In this document: in pieces, positions 33,719 through 44,232 of the stretch | Numbering within the stretch: position 1 is the first letter of the stretch | Layout of the letters: each line of letters opens with the position of its first letter | NCBI GenBank assembly: GCA_014529385.2 | Contig: CM043969.1 | Coordinates: 25,623,946-25,687,945 of the forward strand | Origin: Adiantum capillus-veneris | Taxonomy: Eukaryota; Streptophyta; Polypodiopsida; Polypodiales; Pteridaceae | Direction of reading: 5' to 3' | DNA: 64,000 bases | Program-made: the position numbers and the translations under genes | Notes under the pieces: model-generated | The model's input: the letters and a program-made list of their open reading frames with translations, nothing else | The model's database searches: none | What the model was told of the DNA's origin: nothing

Positions 33719-34453
33719 GAGCATCCCACGAGCTCTCTCTCCCTCATTATTTCCTTCACACACTCTTGTGAAGCAAGGATTCCATCTCCTTCTCCAAGCT
33801 TAAGAAGTTGAGTGACTACTACCACAAGCTCTTGGCTATGGGATGCAAATCCACACAAGAGAATGTTTATGCTTACTTATCAATCTCTCTAATCTCCATT
33901 AACACTATGCTAAGCTATGCTACAAGAGCTATGAGTGATTATGTGCAAGGGGTTATTGCTTTCTTGTAGAGCTACTTCTACTTCTCTCTTCTTCCTCACT
34001 CCCTGCCAGCTCTCCTCACCTTTCATGGTGTTTGAGGTCTTGGGATTGAGGTTGGGCATTTTCCAAGTTCATGCTAATCATGTTTATTGTTGTTATTTTG
34101 GTGAGTGAAGCTTACCATCTTCATCTCATCAAGAAGGTCTCAAGGAACACAAACAATTGTATTGTAAACAAGCCTTCCGACATGGAAGAATCTATAATAC
34201 AAATGCCAATTGGAGGGGGACCGCCGGCTCCAACTAATCCGGTCCTCTATTGGTGTCAATTCCTCTAAATCCTCACTCTCTTTTACAAGTATTGATCATG
34301 CCATGTTAAAGAAGTAATGCGTTAGTATTGCTCTCTCCATCCAAGCACTTTCTTTCTCACTATAAATCTATACTCAAAAGAATGCTCAAGGAAATGCTCA
34401 ATATGTTATTCACTTTCCGCTCCAGCTCAAGTTAAAAGGCTAATTCCATTACA
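33203..34453 (+). repeat. 5' LTR of gypsy-2 (about 1.25 kb)
   Basis: The end (CCATTACA, just before the primer site) is well supported. The start TGTTAGAAGCC at 33203 is my best reading but has no second copy to confirm it. It contains a CT tract (33661-33715). Between 33240 and 33520 the word GCTTAAGCA and variants recur, an inverted-repeat-rich patch. Confidence 0.65.
33661..33716. repeat. (CT)n microsatellite in the gypsy-2 LTR
   Basis: About 27 CT units. Confidence 0.95.
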
Positions 34454-34454
34454 T

Positions 34455-34466
34455 TGGTATCAGAGC
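34455..34466 (+). other. primer-binding site of gypsy-2 (initiator Met tRNA)
   Basis: TGGTATCAGAGC, one base after the LTR end. Confidence 0.92.
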
Positions 34467-34886
34467 ATTTGGTTTCTCTTTTCTTGCTTACGAAGAGAGG
34501 TCATTAAGTAGCTTATAAATGGTTGATGTTGTTAATTATATTAGGATAAGTGGAACTGGGATCTATTATCAGTTTTGTTGAGCGCACTATGGTGGGGTAT
34601 GGTGCACACCTCGGGAGCTTTGGACTTAATAATGGAGTCTTTTAAGACTTGCCTACGGATTTACCATTATTGAGCCATAATAAGTCCGAAAGAAGCTAGC
34701 CCTCGGCAACTCTGCTATGTTAGACCTACTCCTATACTCTCTATAATTAACCACTTTGAGCCGTGGGTGTAGATACTTAAGAGCCGATTTTCAAAAGCTA
34801 AGAGGAGTGGCAACTAGGTTTTGAATTGCCAAAGCATACACTAAGTACATACATAAATTTTGGGTGACAATAATCAAGAGAGTAGA

Positions 34887-35205
34887 ATGAACATTGATAG
34901 CTTTGATTTTGCACATGAAGATGCTAATGATGATGCTCCCATGTTTGTGAATTATCTAATCACTAGTTTGCAACAAGCTATGGGCAACCCTGCTTTCCAA
35001 GCCAAAGTTACTCAACAACTTCGTGCTTATGGAATCTCCCTTCCTCTCCAAGAGGAGAGAGTGATTAGGAGGCCTCCTGAAGAGACCCCCAAAAGAAGAC
35101 ATACGAGAGGAAGAATCCAAAGAGCAAGAAAACAACAAAAATTTAAGTTTCTCTGAAGATGTGGCTCCACGAAGACAGTGGTCTCGACGACCGTCTACTC
35201 CTCCC
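34887..35205 (+). pseudogene. gypsy-2 Gag N-terminus, split by a DNA transposon
   Basis: Starts at the ATG at 34887 with an acidic N-terminus (MNIDSFDFAHEDANDDAPMF), then a Gln-rich helix (LQQAMGNPAFQAKVTQQL) and a basic stretch with RR and KK pairs. A TGA at 35154 ends the first frame. The coding sequence is cut at 35206 by the inverted-repeat transposon and resumes at 35894. Some 420 bp of leader lie between the primer site and this ATG, without other features. Confidence 0.7.
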
Positions 35206-35885
35206 CCTGGGGGATTCACTCTATATACAAAATGGGACGCCACCTACAAGCGGACACTTTTGATAAAACCCCTCTATACGACTTATATTAGGGAATATGA
35301 CCCCCCTTTCTACGCTTATATGAAAATCAATGAAGAAAACTATCATACCCCTATCTTACATATAAAATTTAGGTTTCACATGATCTAACTGAGTAAAACT
35401 AGTCGAAGAGTGTGTAGCATAGTGATTGGCAACGTACTAAGGAACCACTTTTGTTGATAACTAGATGTACCCTCAGTGTGTCTTAGTTTGACTTTCAAAA
35501 TATGTGTCTAATCATCCTGCACTCTAGCTACTCGTCCAATTCTAACCCATCCAAAGCTATTGTAAATCAACCCTTGGCTTACTCCAAGGCAACCCTTTTC
35601 TATGACCGGCTTAATGCAAAATTTGATGTATGACCTGATAAAATGATTCCCAAAATTCATCCGAGTTCTAGTGCACAGCAATGACCAATCGTCATAAGTA
35701 ATCAACCCGGGTCAAGTCCCCCCCCCCCCCCCAATTAGATATGATACTGCCCTCCCTTATTTTTAATCTTGGGAGATAAATTATTGGGGGCTTGCCCTAA
35801 CTTATACGCTTATGTAACTTGTAAAAATACCCCCCTCCCCTACACTTACGTGGTGCGATAAGTTTTCCATGGTGAATCCCCCGGG
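35206..35885. mobile_element. non-autonomous DNA transposon with inverted repeats, copy 2 (680 bp)
   Basis: Termini CCTGGGGGATTCAC and, reverse-complemented, CCCGGGGGATTCAC. Perfect 8-bp duplication CTCCTCCC (35198-35205 and 35886-35893). Left about 370 bp and right about 170 bp match copy 1 (21499-22271). The central part is different and shorter, and a C-run precedes the conserved right part in both. No protein is encoded. It is inserted into gypsy-2 Gag. Confidence 0.9.
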
Positions 35886-36142
35886 CTCCTCCCAAGAGGA
35901 AAAGATCAACACACATTCCTTCTCCTCGTCATTCCGAAAGAGAAGAGAGGAAAACAAGGAAGAAAAGGGCTAGGAAAAGGTCACCCTCTTCTCCTTCATC
36001 TTCACCTTCCTCCTCTTCCGATGAAAGATATGGATATTCTCCTAGAGAATACAAGAGGGGAGGACATCACAAATCATTCCCTGCATGGAGAAGGTCCCAA
36101 AAGTTAAAGACTTCAAAGAGGGAGGAAAGAGTATCTCTTTTC
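35886..36142 (+). pseudogene. gypsy-2 Gag, basic segment up to the copia-1 insertion
   Basis: Arg/Lys- and Ser-rich codons in shifting frames, ending in PKVKDFKEGGKSISF at the TTTTC duplication. The sense continues at 40976 after the copia. Confidence 0.65.
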
Positions 36143-36369
36143 TGTTACCATATACATGTGGTAGTGATGTGTGTGAACACACTAGGACCACCGGGGCATT
36201 TTTTCCCTCTTTAGGAGGTTTTTTCCCCCATGCATTGTATATACGCCCATCACTCTAGGGATATCTATATTTCCATTGCACACTAAGCAACACTCTCTCT
36301 ATTGTGTGCCTTGACTTTCCTTCATCTTCTCTAAGCTGTGTGCGTTTCTCTGCAACCCTAATTCCAACA
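36143..36369 (+). repeat. 5' LTR of copia-1 (227 bp)
   Basis: TGTTACCATATAC at the start, ATTCCAACA at the end. TGTATATAC at about 36236 may be the TATA region, and a CTCTCTCT follows at about 36293. Confidence 0.87.
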
Positions 36370-36371
36370 AT

Positions 36372-36383
36372 TGGTATCAGAGC
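36372..36383 (+). other. primer-binding site of copia-1 (initiator Met tRNA)
   Basis: TGGTATCAGAGC, two bases after the LTR end. The leader continues to the Gag ATG at 36731 without a supported gene. Confidence 0.92.
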
Positions 36384-36730
36384 AGGTTACGTCCTCCCGG
36401 GCTTAGTCGCAGCTGCTCCAGCACACGCCTACTCACTTTCTCCGATTACATTGAGGTTTGGTGAGCGTTCGCAGGTCGACATATAATTCGGGCAAGCTCG
36501 TAGAGTTTAATCTGCTTAGATTTCTGATTCAGGCTCATTTCGGCCTCCGTTTGCACTATAGCCAGGTCTGCACAGGCAATTTCGTCATTTTGTGCAGAAT
36601 TTCTGTCAGTGCCAATTTCTACATAGCAGGTGCCTTACAGTCTTCTATGGTTTGTGCTATATAGCACGTGTTGTTTCCGCTCCGTTTCTCCTATTTTTGG
36701 GCAATTTTCACATCAGGTGCAGCATTTACC

Positions 36731-37304
36731 ATGGTTGACAACAACACAGATGTCTTCAAGATGTTTGCTATTGAGGACAGGTTGGATGGGGACAACTACC
36801 CTAAGTGGGCTTATATGATGCAACACGTTCTTGTGTCAAAGGGCATCTGGAATGTTGTGCAGGGCATTGATGTACGTCTTGGTTCTAAGGATGTAGGCGA
36901 TGTTGAGGATGTTGCAGGTCTTGCTGCAACATGTTGCAACATGTAGGCGATGTTGAGGATGTTGCAGGTCTTGTTGCAAGGATTGCTGCTATTAGAGTTG
37001 TTTTGCCTACGGTAGAACAAGCTCGTTGGGATGTAAAGGATGCGTAACCTCATGCATTGATTGCGTTGTCTGTGAAGCGCACCATTGTTTCTCACATCCG
37101 TTCAGCAAAATCTGCAAAACAGGCTTGGGATATTTTGGCTGGTCTTTATGCAAGTCGCAATGAGGCTAAAATTGCTTTGCTGCGTAAAGAGTTGGAGTCG
37201 AAGATTATGCATGAGGAAGATGATATGGACACTTCCTTGCTAGTGTCAAGGATATCAATGAGCAACTTATTTTTGCAGGTGAAGTCATTTCAGACAGTTC
37301 CCTT
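36731..37304 (+). pseudogene. copia-1 Gag, N-terminal half, frameshifted
   Basis: Starts MVDNNTDVFKMFAIEDRLDG with the copia Gag motif YPKWAYMMQHVL. A 50-bp tandem duplication (36891-36940 repeated at 36941-36990) changes the frame. After it comes the block AKQAWDILAGLYASRNEAKI. A second shift near 37290 leads to the next entry. Confidence 0.85.
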
Positions 37305-38525
37305 GTGCAGACTGTTCTTGATGCCTTACCAGATTCTTACCAAACTTTTGCTAGTACTTGGAGACTTATGACCCAAGGAAATCTAGAAGTTGTCAAGTTT
37401 GATGCATTATGCACATTGCTATTGCAAGAGTCACTTTCTAGAAAAAACAGGATTAGACTGCGTGCAATTGAACAGGTTTTTATTGCTTCTCAAAGAGAGG
37501 GTGGTAACAACAATGCAGCCACTTCTTATGGTTCTGCTGCGAGTGGAAAAACTTCTATTCAAAATTCTTCCGCTGGCAACACTTTGTCTGGCAATTCTGG
37601 TGATAAGGGCAAGAAGATACGGTGCCATTATTGTAAAGCTAATGATCACTTGATCAAGCAGTGTCCTAAGTTGAAGGCCAAAGAGGCTAAGAAGAAAGAG
37701 GGTGGTTCCACTACAAATGCAACCATTGTCGAGTCTTCTGTGAAAGGAGACTATAATGCTGATGTTGATGCAGAATGGGCTTTTAGCGCAGAGTGCACTT
37801 ACAATCCTGTTGTCCATGATGCATGCTTGTCAGTTGCTGTAGATTCACATGTGTGGTATTTCGACAGTGGTACTACAAAGCACATTACCTCACATCGTGA
37901 ATTGTTCACCTCTCTTGAGTCTGTCCCTCATGGGAATTCAGTCACTTGTGCCAACAATGCCTCTTATCCGGTTCAGGGAGTTGGAAAGATTGTGCTTACT
38001 GCTGCTAATGGCAGTTCTTTCCCACTTGTTGATGCACTTTATGTACTTGGGATCAAGAAGAATCTTTTGTCTGTATCCGCACTTGCTAGACTTGGACTTG
38101 TAGTCAAATTTGTGGATGACAGATGTACAGTTCATGATCTCAGTTTTGATGATGAAATTGTTGCATCTGGCCTTTTGTGCCGTGGGTTGTATAAGCTCAC
38201 TTTGTATGACAAGTGTGGAATTTTTTTTGCAAATGCTATTGCAGATTCAAGGGCTATTTCAGATGCAAAACTTTGGCATGCACGTTTTGGTCATTTGAAT
38301 TTTTCCAGTTTGCTGCGTTTGCAGAAATCTGATAGGGTTGCTTCTTTGCCGCCTCTTGAAGCACCTGTCAAACATGTTTGTGAAGGCTGTATTCTGGGTA
38401 AAATGCAGCATTCTAAGTTTCCAAAGGATGGTTCAGTTAGGGCCACATGCAGGTTGCAGCTTGTGTATAATGATGTTTGTGGGCCCATGCAAACTCCTTC
38501 CTTGGCAATTACCTGTACTTTGTGA
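37305..38525 (+). CDS. copia-1 Gag C-terminus, zinc knuckle, protease, pre-integrase
   Basis: 406 open codons. The end of Gag (VLDALPDSYQTFASTW) is followed by a CCHC knuckle CHYCKANDHLIKQC (about residue 105). Next come the protease signature WYFDSGTTKHITSHRELF (about residue 185), a strand block typical of copia protease, and the pre-integrase motif KLWHARFGHLNFSSLLRL. The zinc cysteines CEGCILGKMQ and the first integrase residues VYNDVCGPM (first catalytic D) follow. The stop at 38523 results from a frame change. Confidence 0.88.
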   Translation: MQTVLDALPDSYQTFASTWRLMTQGNLEVVKFDALCTLLLQESLSRKNRIRLRAIEQVFIASQREGGNNNAATSYGSAASGKTSIQNSSAGNTLSGNSGDKGKKIRCHYCKANDHLIKQCPKLKAKEAKKKEGGSTTNATIVESSVKGDYNADVDAEWAFSAECTYNPVVHDACLSVAVDSHVWYFDSGTTKHITSHRELFTSLESVPHGNSVTCANNASYPVQGVGKIVLTAANGSSFPLVDALYVLGIKKNLLSVSALARLGLVVKFVDDRCTVHDLSFDDEIVASGLLCRGLYKLTLYDKCGIFFANAIADSRAISDAKLWHARFGHLNFSSLLRLQKSDRVASLPPLEAPVKHVCEGCILGKMQHSKFPKDGSVRATCRLQLVYNDVCGPMQTPSLAITCTL

Positions 38526-39110
38526 CTTTCATTGATGATTACTCCAGGCATGCATGGGTATTTCCGCTTAAAGCAAAGTCCGAAGTTTTTATGTGCTTCA
38601 AACAATTTCTGGCTATGGCTGAAAATGTCTCGAAATGTACTATGGGCACCCTCCATTCCGATTGAGGGGGGGAGTATATGTCTCATGAATTCAATGCATT
38701 TCTGGCTAGTCGTGGGATAAAACACCAATGTACAGTGCCTTATACACCTTAGCAAAATGGGTGTTGCTGAGAGGAAAAACAGGCCACTTACAGAAATGAC
38801 ACGAGGTATGGTCAAAAGTCAAGCTCTGCCGCATTCTTTTTGGCTTGAGGCCATCATGTGTTCCACTTATGTACTAAACAGGTGTCCTACAAAAGCTTTG
38901 CAGTCTATTACTCCATATGAAGCATGGCATGATAGAAAGCCTTCTATTGAGCACATGCGTGTTTTTGGCTGTTTGGCATATGCTTTGGTCTCACAAACAC
39001 AACGCAGAAAATTGGATGATAAGGCTATCAAATTTATTTATTTTGGTTATAGTGCTAAAAGAAAAGGTTACAAGTTGTATCATCCACAAACAAAACGTAT
39101 TCTTCTTTAA
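38526..39110 (+). pseudogene. copia-1 integrase core and post-integrase
   Basis: YFVTFIDDYSRHAWVFPLK, then LHSD-stop-GGEYMSHEF (second catalytic D; the Asn after it is a TGA at 38663). Next is QNGVAERKNR across a frameshift near 38757 (third catalytic E), then WLEAIMCSTYVLNRCPTKAL and FGCLAYALV. It ends with a TAA at 39108. Broken, but all catalytic acids are recognisable. Confidence 0.85.
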
Positions 39111-40084
39111 CAGGATGTAGTGTTTGTGGAAGATTCTGTTCAGCCCTTGTGTAAGCTCACAGTACATTTATGACACTTTGTTGCCTCTTTTCAGTGGTGG
39201 AAATACGAATGTAAGTTCCAATGAGGCAAATGTACAGCCTATGGGGGTTTTTGAAAATGTTATAGATCAGCCTATTACTGATGCAGATGTACATGATGTA
39301 TTTGATGAGGAAAGGGCTGAAAATGAGCAGGCTAGAGGTATGCCAAAATGGATGGTGCACACTTTACGTGATAGTAAATTGGATGCACCTTTGTCTAGTC
39401 GTACTATATGATGTTGAGGAGCCTCTGTCTTTTGATGAAGCACAGAATTCAGAAAATTGGATGGCTGCCATGAAATCAAAATATGATGCACTTATAGAAA
39501 ATGACACGTGGACTTTATGTGATTTTCCTCCTGGAAAAAAAGCCATTGGTACGAAGTGGGTTTACAAGTTGAAATGCAAGCCGGATGGTGAGATCGATCG
39601 CCATAAGGCTAGACTTGTTGCAAAGGGTTATGCACAGCAAAAAGGCATAGATTATGAAGAGACTTTTTTTCCCACTTGTCGTATGACTATTGTGCGTTTT
39701 CTATGTGCATTGGCAGCTCATTTTGGTTGGGATATACATCAATCAGACATTGTTACTGCTTTCTTGAATGGTGACATATTTGAGGAATTTTATGTAACGC
39801 AGCCTCGCAGTTTTGTCATAAAAGGACAAGAGGACAAAGTGTGCAGATGTAAGAAGGCTTTGTATGGGTTGAAGCAATCTCCTCGTGCTTGGTATGAGAA
39901 ATCTGGCACTCATTTGGTCAAACGAGGCTTTTGTAACAGTTCAACAGAAAGCACATTGTATGTAAAGCGTGAGGGTGATGTACTTCTCATTGTGGTTCTT
40001 TATGTCGATGATTTGCTGATCACTGACCAAATGAGAGACATATTGCTGAATTTAAGGCTGATTGGAATGCTACTTTCAAGATGA
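39111..40084 (+). pseudogene. copia-1 reverse transcriptase
   Basis: From about 39413: SFDEAQNSENWMAAMKSKYD, GTKWVYKLKCKPDGEIDRHK, ARLVAKGYAQQKGIDYEETF, IHQSDIVTAFLNGD, KALYGLKQSPRAWYEK, and the catalytic box VVLYVDDLLIT. It ends at 40082 after a small shift. The intact YVDD and fingers suggest recent origin. Confidence 0.87.
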
Positions 40085-40956
40085 AATATTTGGGGCTGTT
40101 GCATCATTAATTAGGTATACAGTTTAAGCAGTGTGATGGTGGTATTGCCTTGTGTCAGAAAAGTTACATAGAGACATTTCTATGTAAGTTTGGACTTGAG
40201 GATTGCAAACCTATTTCCACTCCCATGGAAATAGGTTTGAAGTTGAGTCTACATGATGCTGACGATCCTGCTGATGTCAGTCTTTATCAAACTGCTGTTG
40301 GCTGCCTCATTTATGTATGCAACACGAGGCCGGATATTCAGTTTGCAGTCTCACAGGTCAGCAGATTTATGCATAGCCCAGAGTCTAAGCATTGGCAAGC
40401 TGTCAAGAGGATTTTCCGCTACCTCAGTGGCACTTTACATCTTGGCTTGTGTTATCCCAAGGGGGGATCATTGCCGCCAGACTTACATGCTTTTTCGGAC
40501 TTAGATTGGGCTGGTTGTTTTGACACGCAAGTGTCCACAAGTGGTTTTTGTTTCATGCTTGGCAGTTCATGTATATCATGGTTGAGCAAGAAGCAACCTA
40601 CTGTGGCAACTTCGAGTTGTGAGGCTGAGTACAGGGCAGTCTTCACAGCTACGGTTGAGTGTGTATGGCTCAGACGCCTTATGGCTGATTTGGGTGTTGG
40701 ACAGGACACTGCCAACACTATCTACACTGACAGTCAGAGTGCATTGGAAATTGCGAGGAACCCAGTTTTTCATGCTCACACAAAGCACATTGAGGTGCAT
40801 TACCACTATGTCAGGGAGAGGCTCTCAGCAAGAGAGATCAGCTTGGCTTATGTGCCAACACAGGACAACCTTGCAGATCTTGTCACAAAGGCATTGTCTC
40901 GTGAGAAGCTTGAAGCTTTCCGCAAAGCTTTGGGCTTCCTCCCCTTTGTGGAGTGA
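40085..40956 (+). CDS. copia-1 RT thumb and RNase H
   Basis: The clear frame is 40150-40956 (268 codons). It has FLCKFGLEDCKPISTPME, VGCLIYVCNTRPDIQFAVSQ, KHWQAVKRIFRYLSGTLH and FSDLDWAGC (RNase H catalytic D). Next are ATSSCEAEYRAV (catalytic E), IYTDSQSALEIARNP (catalytic D), HTKHIEVHYHYVRE and NLADLVTKALSREKL. Stop TGA at 40954. All RNase H acids are present. Confidence 0.9.
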
Positions 40957-40975
40957 CCCTAATTCCAACATTTTC

Positions 40976-41247
40976 TCACTTATGATGGCACCTTTGGTGC
41001 TACTGACAAAGTGTCGGCCTTCATCCAGCAATTTGATGCGGCTATTGGAGACGAGGGCTTTACAGAGTTCTCCAAGCTACACCATGTAGCTATGCACTTT
41101 CAAAAATCAGCTCGTCAATGGTGGGCTAGTTTTCGTGGAAACGGCGAAGCCCCAAAGACATGGAAAACTCCACGAGTTTCCATCATGAAGCAATTTCCTG
41201 CAAGCGATGCAAAGGACAAAGTTCTTACCGAATGGCGCAACTTGAAG
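40976..41247 (+). pseudogene. gypsy-2 Gag capsid domain, part 1
   Basis: Between the copia-1 and gypsy-3 insertions. Capsid motifs: TYDGTFGATDKVSAFIQQFD, EFSKLHHVAMHFQKSARQWW, ASDAKDKVLTEWRNLK. The upstream half is at 35886-36142 and the downstream half starts at 57897. The coding sense is continuous across the TTTTC duplication. Confidence 0.85.
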
Positions 41248-41898
41248 TGTAAGATCTTTGACCCCGAGCTAAAGAGCACCCCTGTACTACAAAATAATCA
41301 TACTGCAAAAAGTTACTATTTTTGGTAATTTTTATAAATCTGTCGGTGCCAAGATGTTTAGAATGTTATAAAGCTTTCAAAAATGAATAAAAACAATTTT
41401 TGTGAAAATTTTCGTAAAATAGTAAGTTTTTGGTCACCCGACCAGTCTAGTTTTGATCGGCTCGACAAACTGCACCCGTACCCAGAATTAAAAAAAAAGC
41501 ATTTTCGAACACCGAGAGCTGCTAAATATGGCAGGTACACGGGATGATGCACCTTAGTTCCATCTTAGCACAACAAGTTTCAGAATTAAAATCCAAGCTG
41601 TAATGACTGTCTAAGGTTAAAAATAAAAAAATTTCTAAGGCTAGTAGGGGCACCAACACTCGGGGGCTGGTATGTGCACAGGCTCTAGGCCACTGGAGGC
41701 TTGCTTTAGCAGCTAGAGGGTGTCCCCACTCATCTAGGTGCTTGTGGGAGACTTACCAAGCATGAGAGAGAGTGTGAGAGATAGTTGCAAAAGCTAACTA
41801 GACACTTTGCAAGCCATGCACCCAAGCTGCCTATGCAAGACCAAGTGCTCACTCAGATGCATTTAGTAGCAGATTTCGATTTGCAAGAGACTAAGCAC

Positions 41899-41907
41899 TA
41901 TATAAGG
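41899..41907 (+). promoter_or_regulatory. TATA box of gypsy-3 5' LTR
   Basis: TATATAAGG about 650 bp into the LTR, followed after a few bases by (CA)n. The same string is at 55626-55634 in the 3' LTR. Transcription should start about 30 bp downstream, leaving a long R-U5 of about 2.2 kb. Confidence 0.7.
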
Positions 41908-42901
41908 ACCTGCACACACACACACACACACACACACACCCTCACACACACGCCTTGGGCAAGGTGCTGCCGGTATACACAATCTCTAGAAACGGATTAA
42001 GAGGAGAAGGTGTTGCCAATCTCTCATCAATTAGGCTTCATCGGATCAGCATTTCTGACCTAATTAGCTCGATTCACGGTAATCCAAAGTCAATTTTATG
42101 TTTTCATCTCGATTCCTCTATGAATTCCTTATCTCCCGCTAATTATATGCAAAATCTAACTCCTCTATCTAGTAGTAAACTCTCTAAATCACATATGTGA
42201 TTAATCTATTTCACTATCTTAATCCAATTAGTTAATTAAGCATCAAATCAACTTCTTTAATAATCAATTAATCCATGATTAATAATAGTGAATTGCCAGC
42301 TAATTAGATCAATGCATGAATGATGGAAATAAGTTAATCTCTAGCAAAGTAGCAATTTGAATGACTTCACTCGGTCATTGCATTAGGAATGAATTTAATT
42401 AACAAGGATTAAACACTAATTACAAGAGATTAAATTGTAAATTAGAGAATTAATCACCCTCTTAAATTATTGTCATTATAAAAAAGAAAATTCTTCCGCA
42501 TGTGCACAAGTTAATTCCGTATTTTTTTGTTCATCTTAGAGAAGCAATTAGTATATCAAAGTTATAATTCAATTACTCTAATTATGCAAGTAATCACAGG
42601 GAACTGAATTTTCCAATTGCCGAGCTAAACATCTAATTTTAAGGCCAATTCTCATAAGATCATGTGAAGATGCTGTCAATGTAATTAAAACTTAGATCAA
42701 CTAATGTTAATCTAAATTTTCCCAAAAATAGATTATGATAGAGGAGTAATTCTCATACCTCTGAAATGATTCTGTTTCTTTCGTATAAGAAGAAATGCTT
42801 GTTAAAGTTAATCATGTTGTTATCTGACCAACTGTGGATTGTCATGGTATACCGTACTCTAGTCTCTTTTCCGAAATCATCTTCTTAAGTAGTGAGTAAA
42901 A

Positions 42902-43039
42902 ATGGCCCCAAAGAGGACCCGTTTTGGTGGATCTCACGACCATGAGGCCGGGACGAGCAACACCAATGGAAAGGGGAAGGCTCCCATGGGCAAGCAAGTA
43001 CCGGTCATCTCATGAAGCAATGAGGAGGAAATTATTAAG
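42902..43039 (+). CDS. putative LTR leader exon of gypsy-3 (ATG to splice donor)
   Basis: 46 codons from an ATG to AAG|GTAGAC, a good plant splice donor. The protein begins MAPKRTRF and is Gly/Ser/Asn-rich, ending NEEEI. The frame at the donor is phase 0, matching both acceptors at 44233 and 44989. In this LTR one codon is TGA (43013-43015) where the 3' LTR copy (56679-56816) has CGA. Both copies are exactly 138 nt. Splicing is my inference; no transcript is available. Confidence 0.45.
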
Positions 43040-44119
43040 GTAGACCTAAATTTTAATTCAAGTACAGTTTAATAACATTGCATTTCGGTAAGATAAAAAA
43101 ATATCATTACCCCAAACATGTTGGTAATCCAACGGAGACCACGGCATTTTAATTAGTGTATTTAAATTTAAGTAGGAAAGAATGTTTTTGGAATAAACTG
43201 TCTGAAGTAGGAAAGACTATTTGGTAGGGAAAATTAACCCGGCCAGTTCATTTTTAATTCCAATGTTGATTTAGTCCTAATCCCCCTCTTGATCACAAGG
43301 GGTAGCTCGCGAGGTTCTCGTAGTAGCTAGGATTACCTAGCTTAGGGCTTTGATCCACGTCTTGCGCTCGTTGCGGTGGATACCCACGACTTGCGTTCTT
43401 TGCGGTGGGATGTCCATGTCGTGCTTTTTATGCGGTGGACAAGTCTAGTTGTATGGGAAACTAGGTGACAACGGTCGGAGTTAACACTCGCTGGGGGATT
43501 TCGTGCCTCCAGGACATTGGAAGTTTAAATGAAATGAGTTATTGAGTGAATTTTTACTAGAAAGATTGTTTTGGTGCCGCTTTGAAAACCTGTTTGAAGG
43601 GCTGTCTTAACACAACTTGTGAATCGGAATTAATCAATGACTATATATGTTGAACATCAAATGTGTTAGCAATTAGGATACACAAGACAAAGTGTGAGTA
43701 TGGGGGTGGAAAGTGGGGGCTTGGCTCGGGTTGCCAATGCCTATGAGAAGGGTGGTCTCGATTGGTCGGGAACTCTCTGTCCCCATAGTACGGTAAATGA
43801 CGTTAGAATTGCTCATTTCACCAAAAGCAGTGAAGTCCCAAGTGTACGTGCCTCTGAAAGCAATGGGAAAAAAGGCACTGGAGACGTCTCTCCTTCAGGA
43901 AGGTGAGTCTTAGGACCGATAATTGGTTAGACACGCTTTCCCCTAAGGGGTGGAACTAGATCTCGTTGATAGTAGGCTCGACTCAATTCGCTTGGTGATG
44001 AGAGCTCGTCCGCTAGTTGATCCCTTAAACCACTTTGCTTGCTTCCGCTATAGATCTAGTGGCCACCAGGTTTACCATCAGAACCGTCATTTGAGATGAT
44101 GGGGTAGGGACCTCACACC

Positions 44120-44131
44120 TGGTATCAGAGC
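44120..44131 (+). other. primer-binding site of gypsy-3 (initiator Met tRNA)
   Basis: TGGTATCAGAGC, two bases after the LTR end at 44117. Confidence 0.92.
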
Positions 44132-44232
44132 AAGGTTAGGATAGATTGGGAACTAAAATTCGTATTGTTTGAATTCGTATCCCTCATTCGTATCTAGGTA
44201 GCTAATTGGAACTCCTTGCATTGGTGTTGTAG

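Larger units (their letters stand above)
36143..40970 (+). mobile_element. Ty1/copia element copia-1, 3' LTR almost entirely deleted
   Basis: Bounded by the 5-bp duplication TTTTC (36138-36142 and 40971-40975). It has a 227-bp 5' LTR, initiator Met primer site, Gag, protease, integrase, reverse transcriptase and RNase H in copia order. Only the last about 15 bp of the 3' LTR (ACCCTAATTCCAACA) remain directly after the RNase H stop. Relics of the same family are at 12195-12465 and 25025-26862. It is inserted in gypsy-2 Gag. Confidence 0.92.
41248..44117 (+). repeat. 5' LTR of gypsy-3 (2870 bp)
   Basis: Starts TGTAAGATCTTTGACCCC, ends GGACCTCACA. Matches 54663-57896 throughout but lacks about 300 bp near its start. 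It contains a TATA box, a CA tract (41912-41939), and a short ATG-initiated frame with a donor site. AT-rich between 42200 and 42900. Confidence 0.92.

Noticed and set aside
34455-34466. Matches to the 3' end of initiator Met tRNA at several places
   Set aside because: They are retrotransposon primer-binding sites; no cloverleaf surrounds them, so they are not tRNA genes.
43660-43910. Open frame at 43694-43906 and its twin at 57440-57685
   Set aside because: Lies in the LTR in both copies with a frame-changing difference between them; no motif and no splice context like the 138-nt exon.
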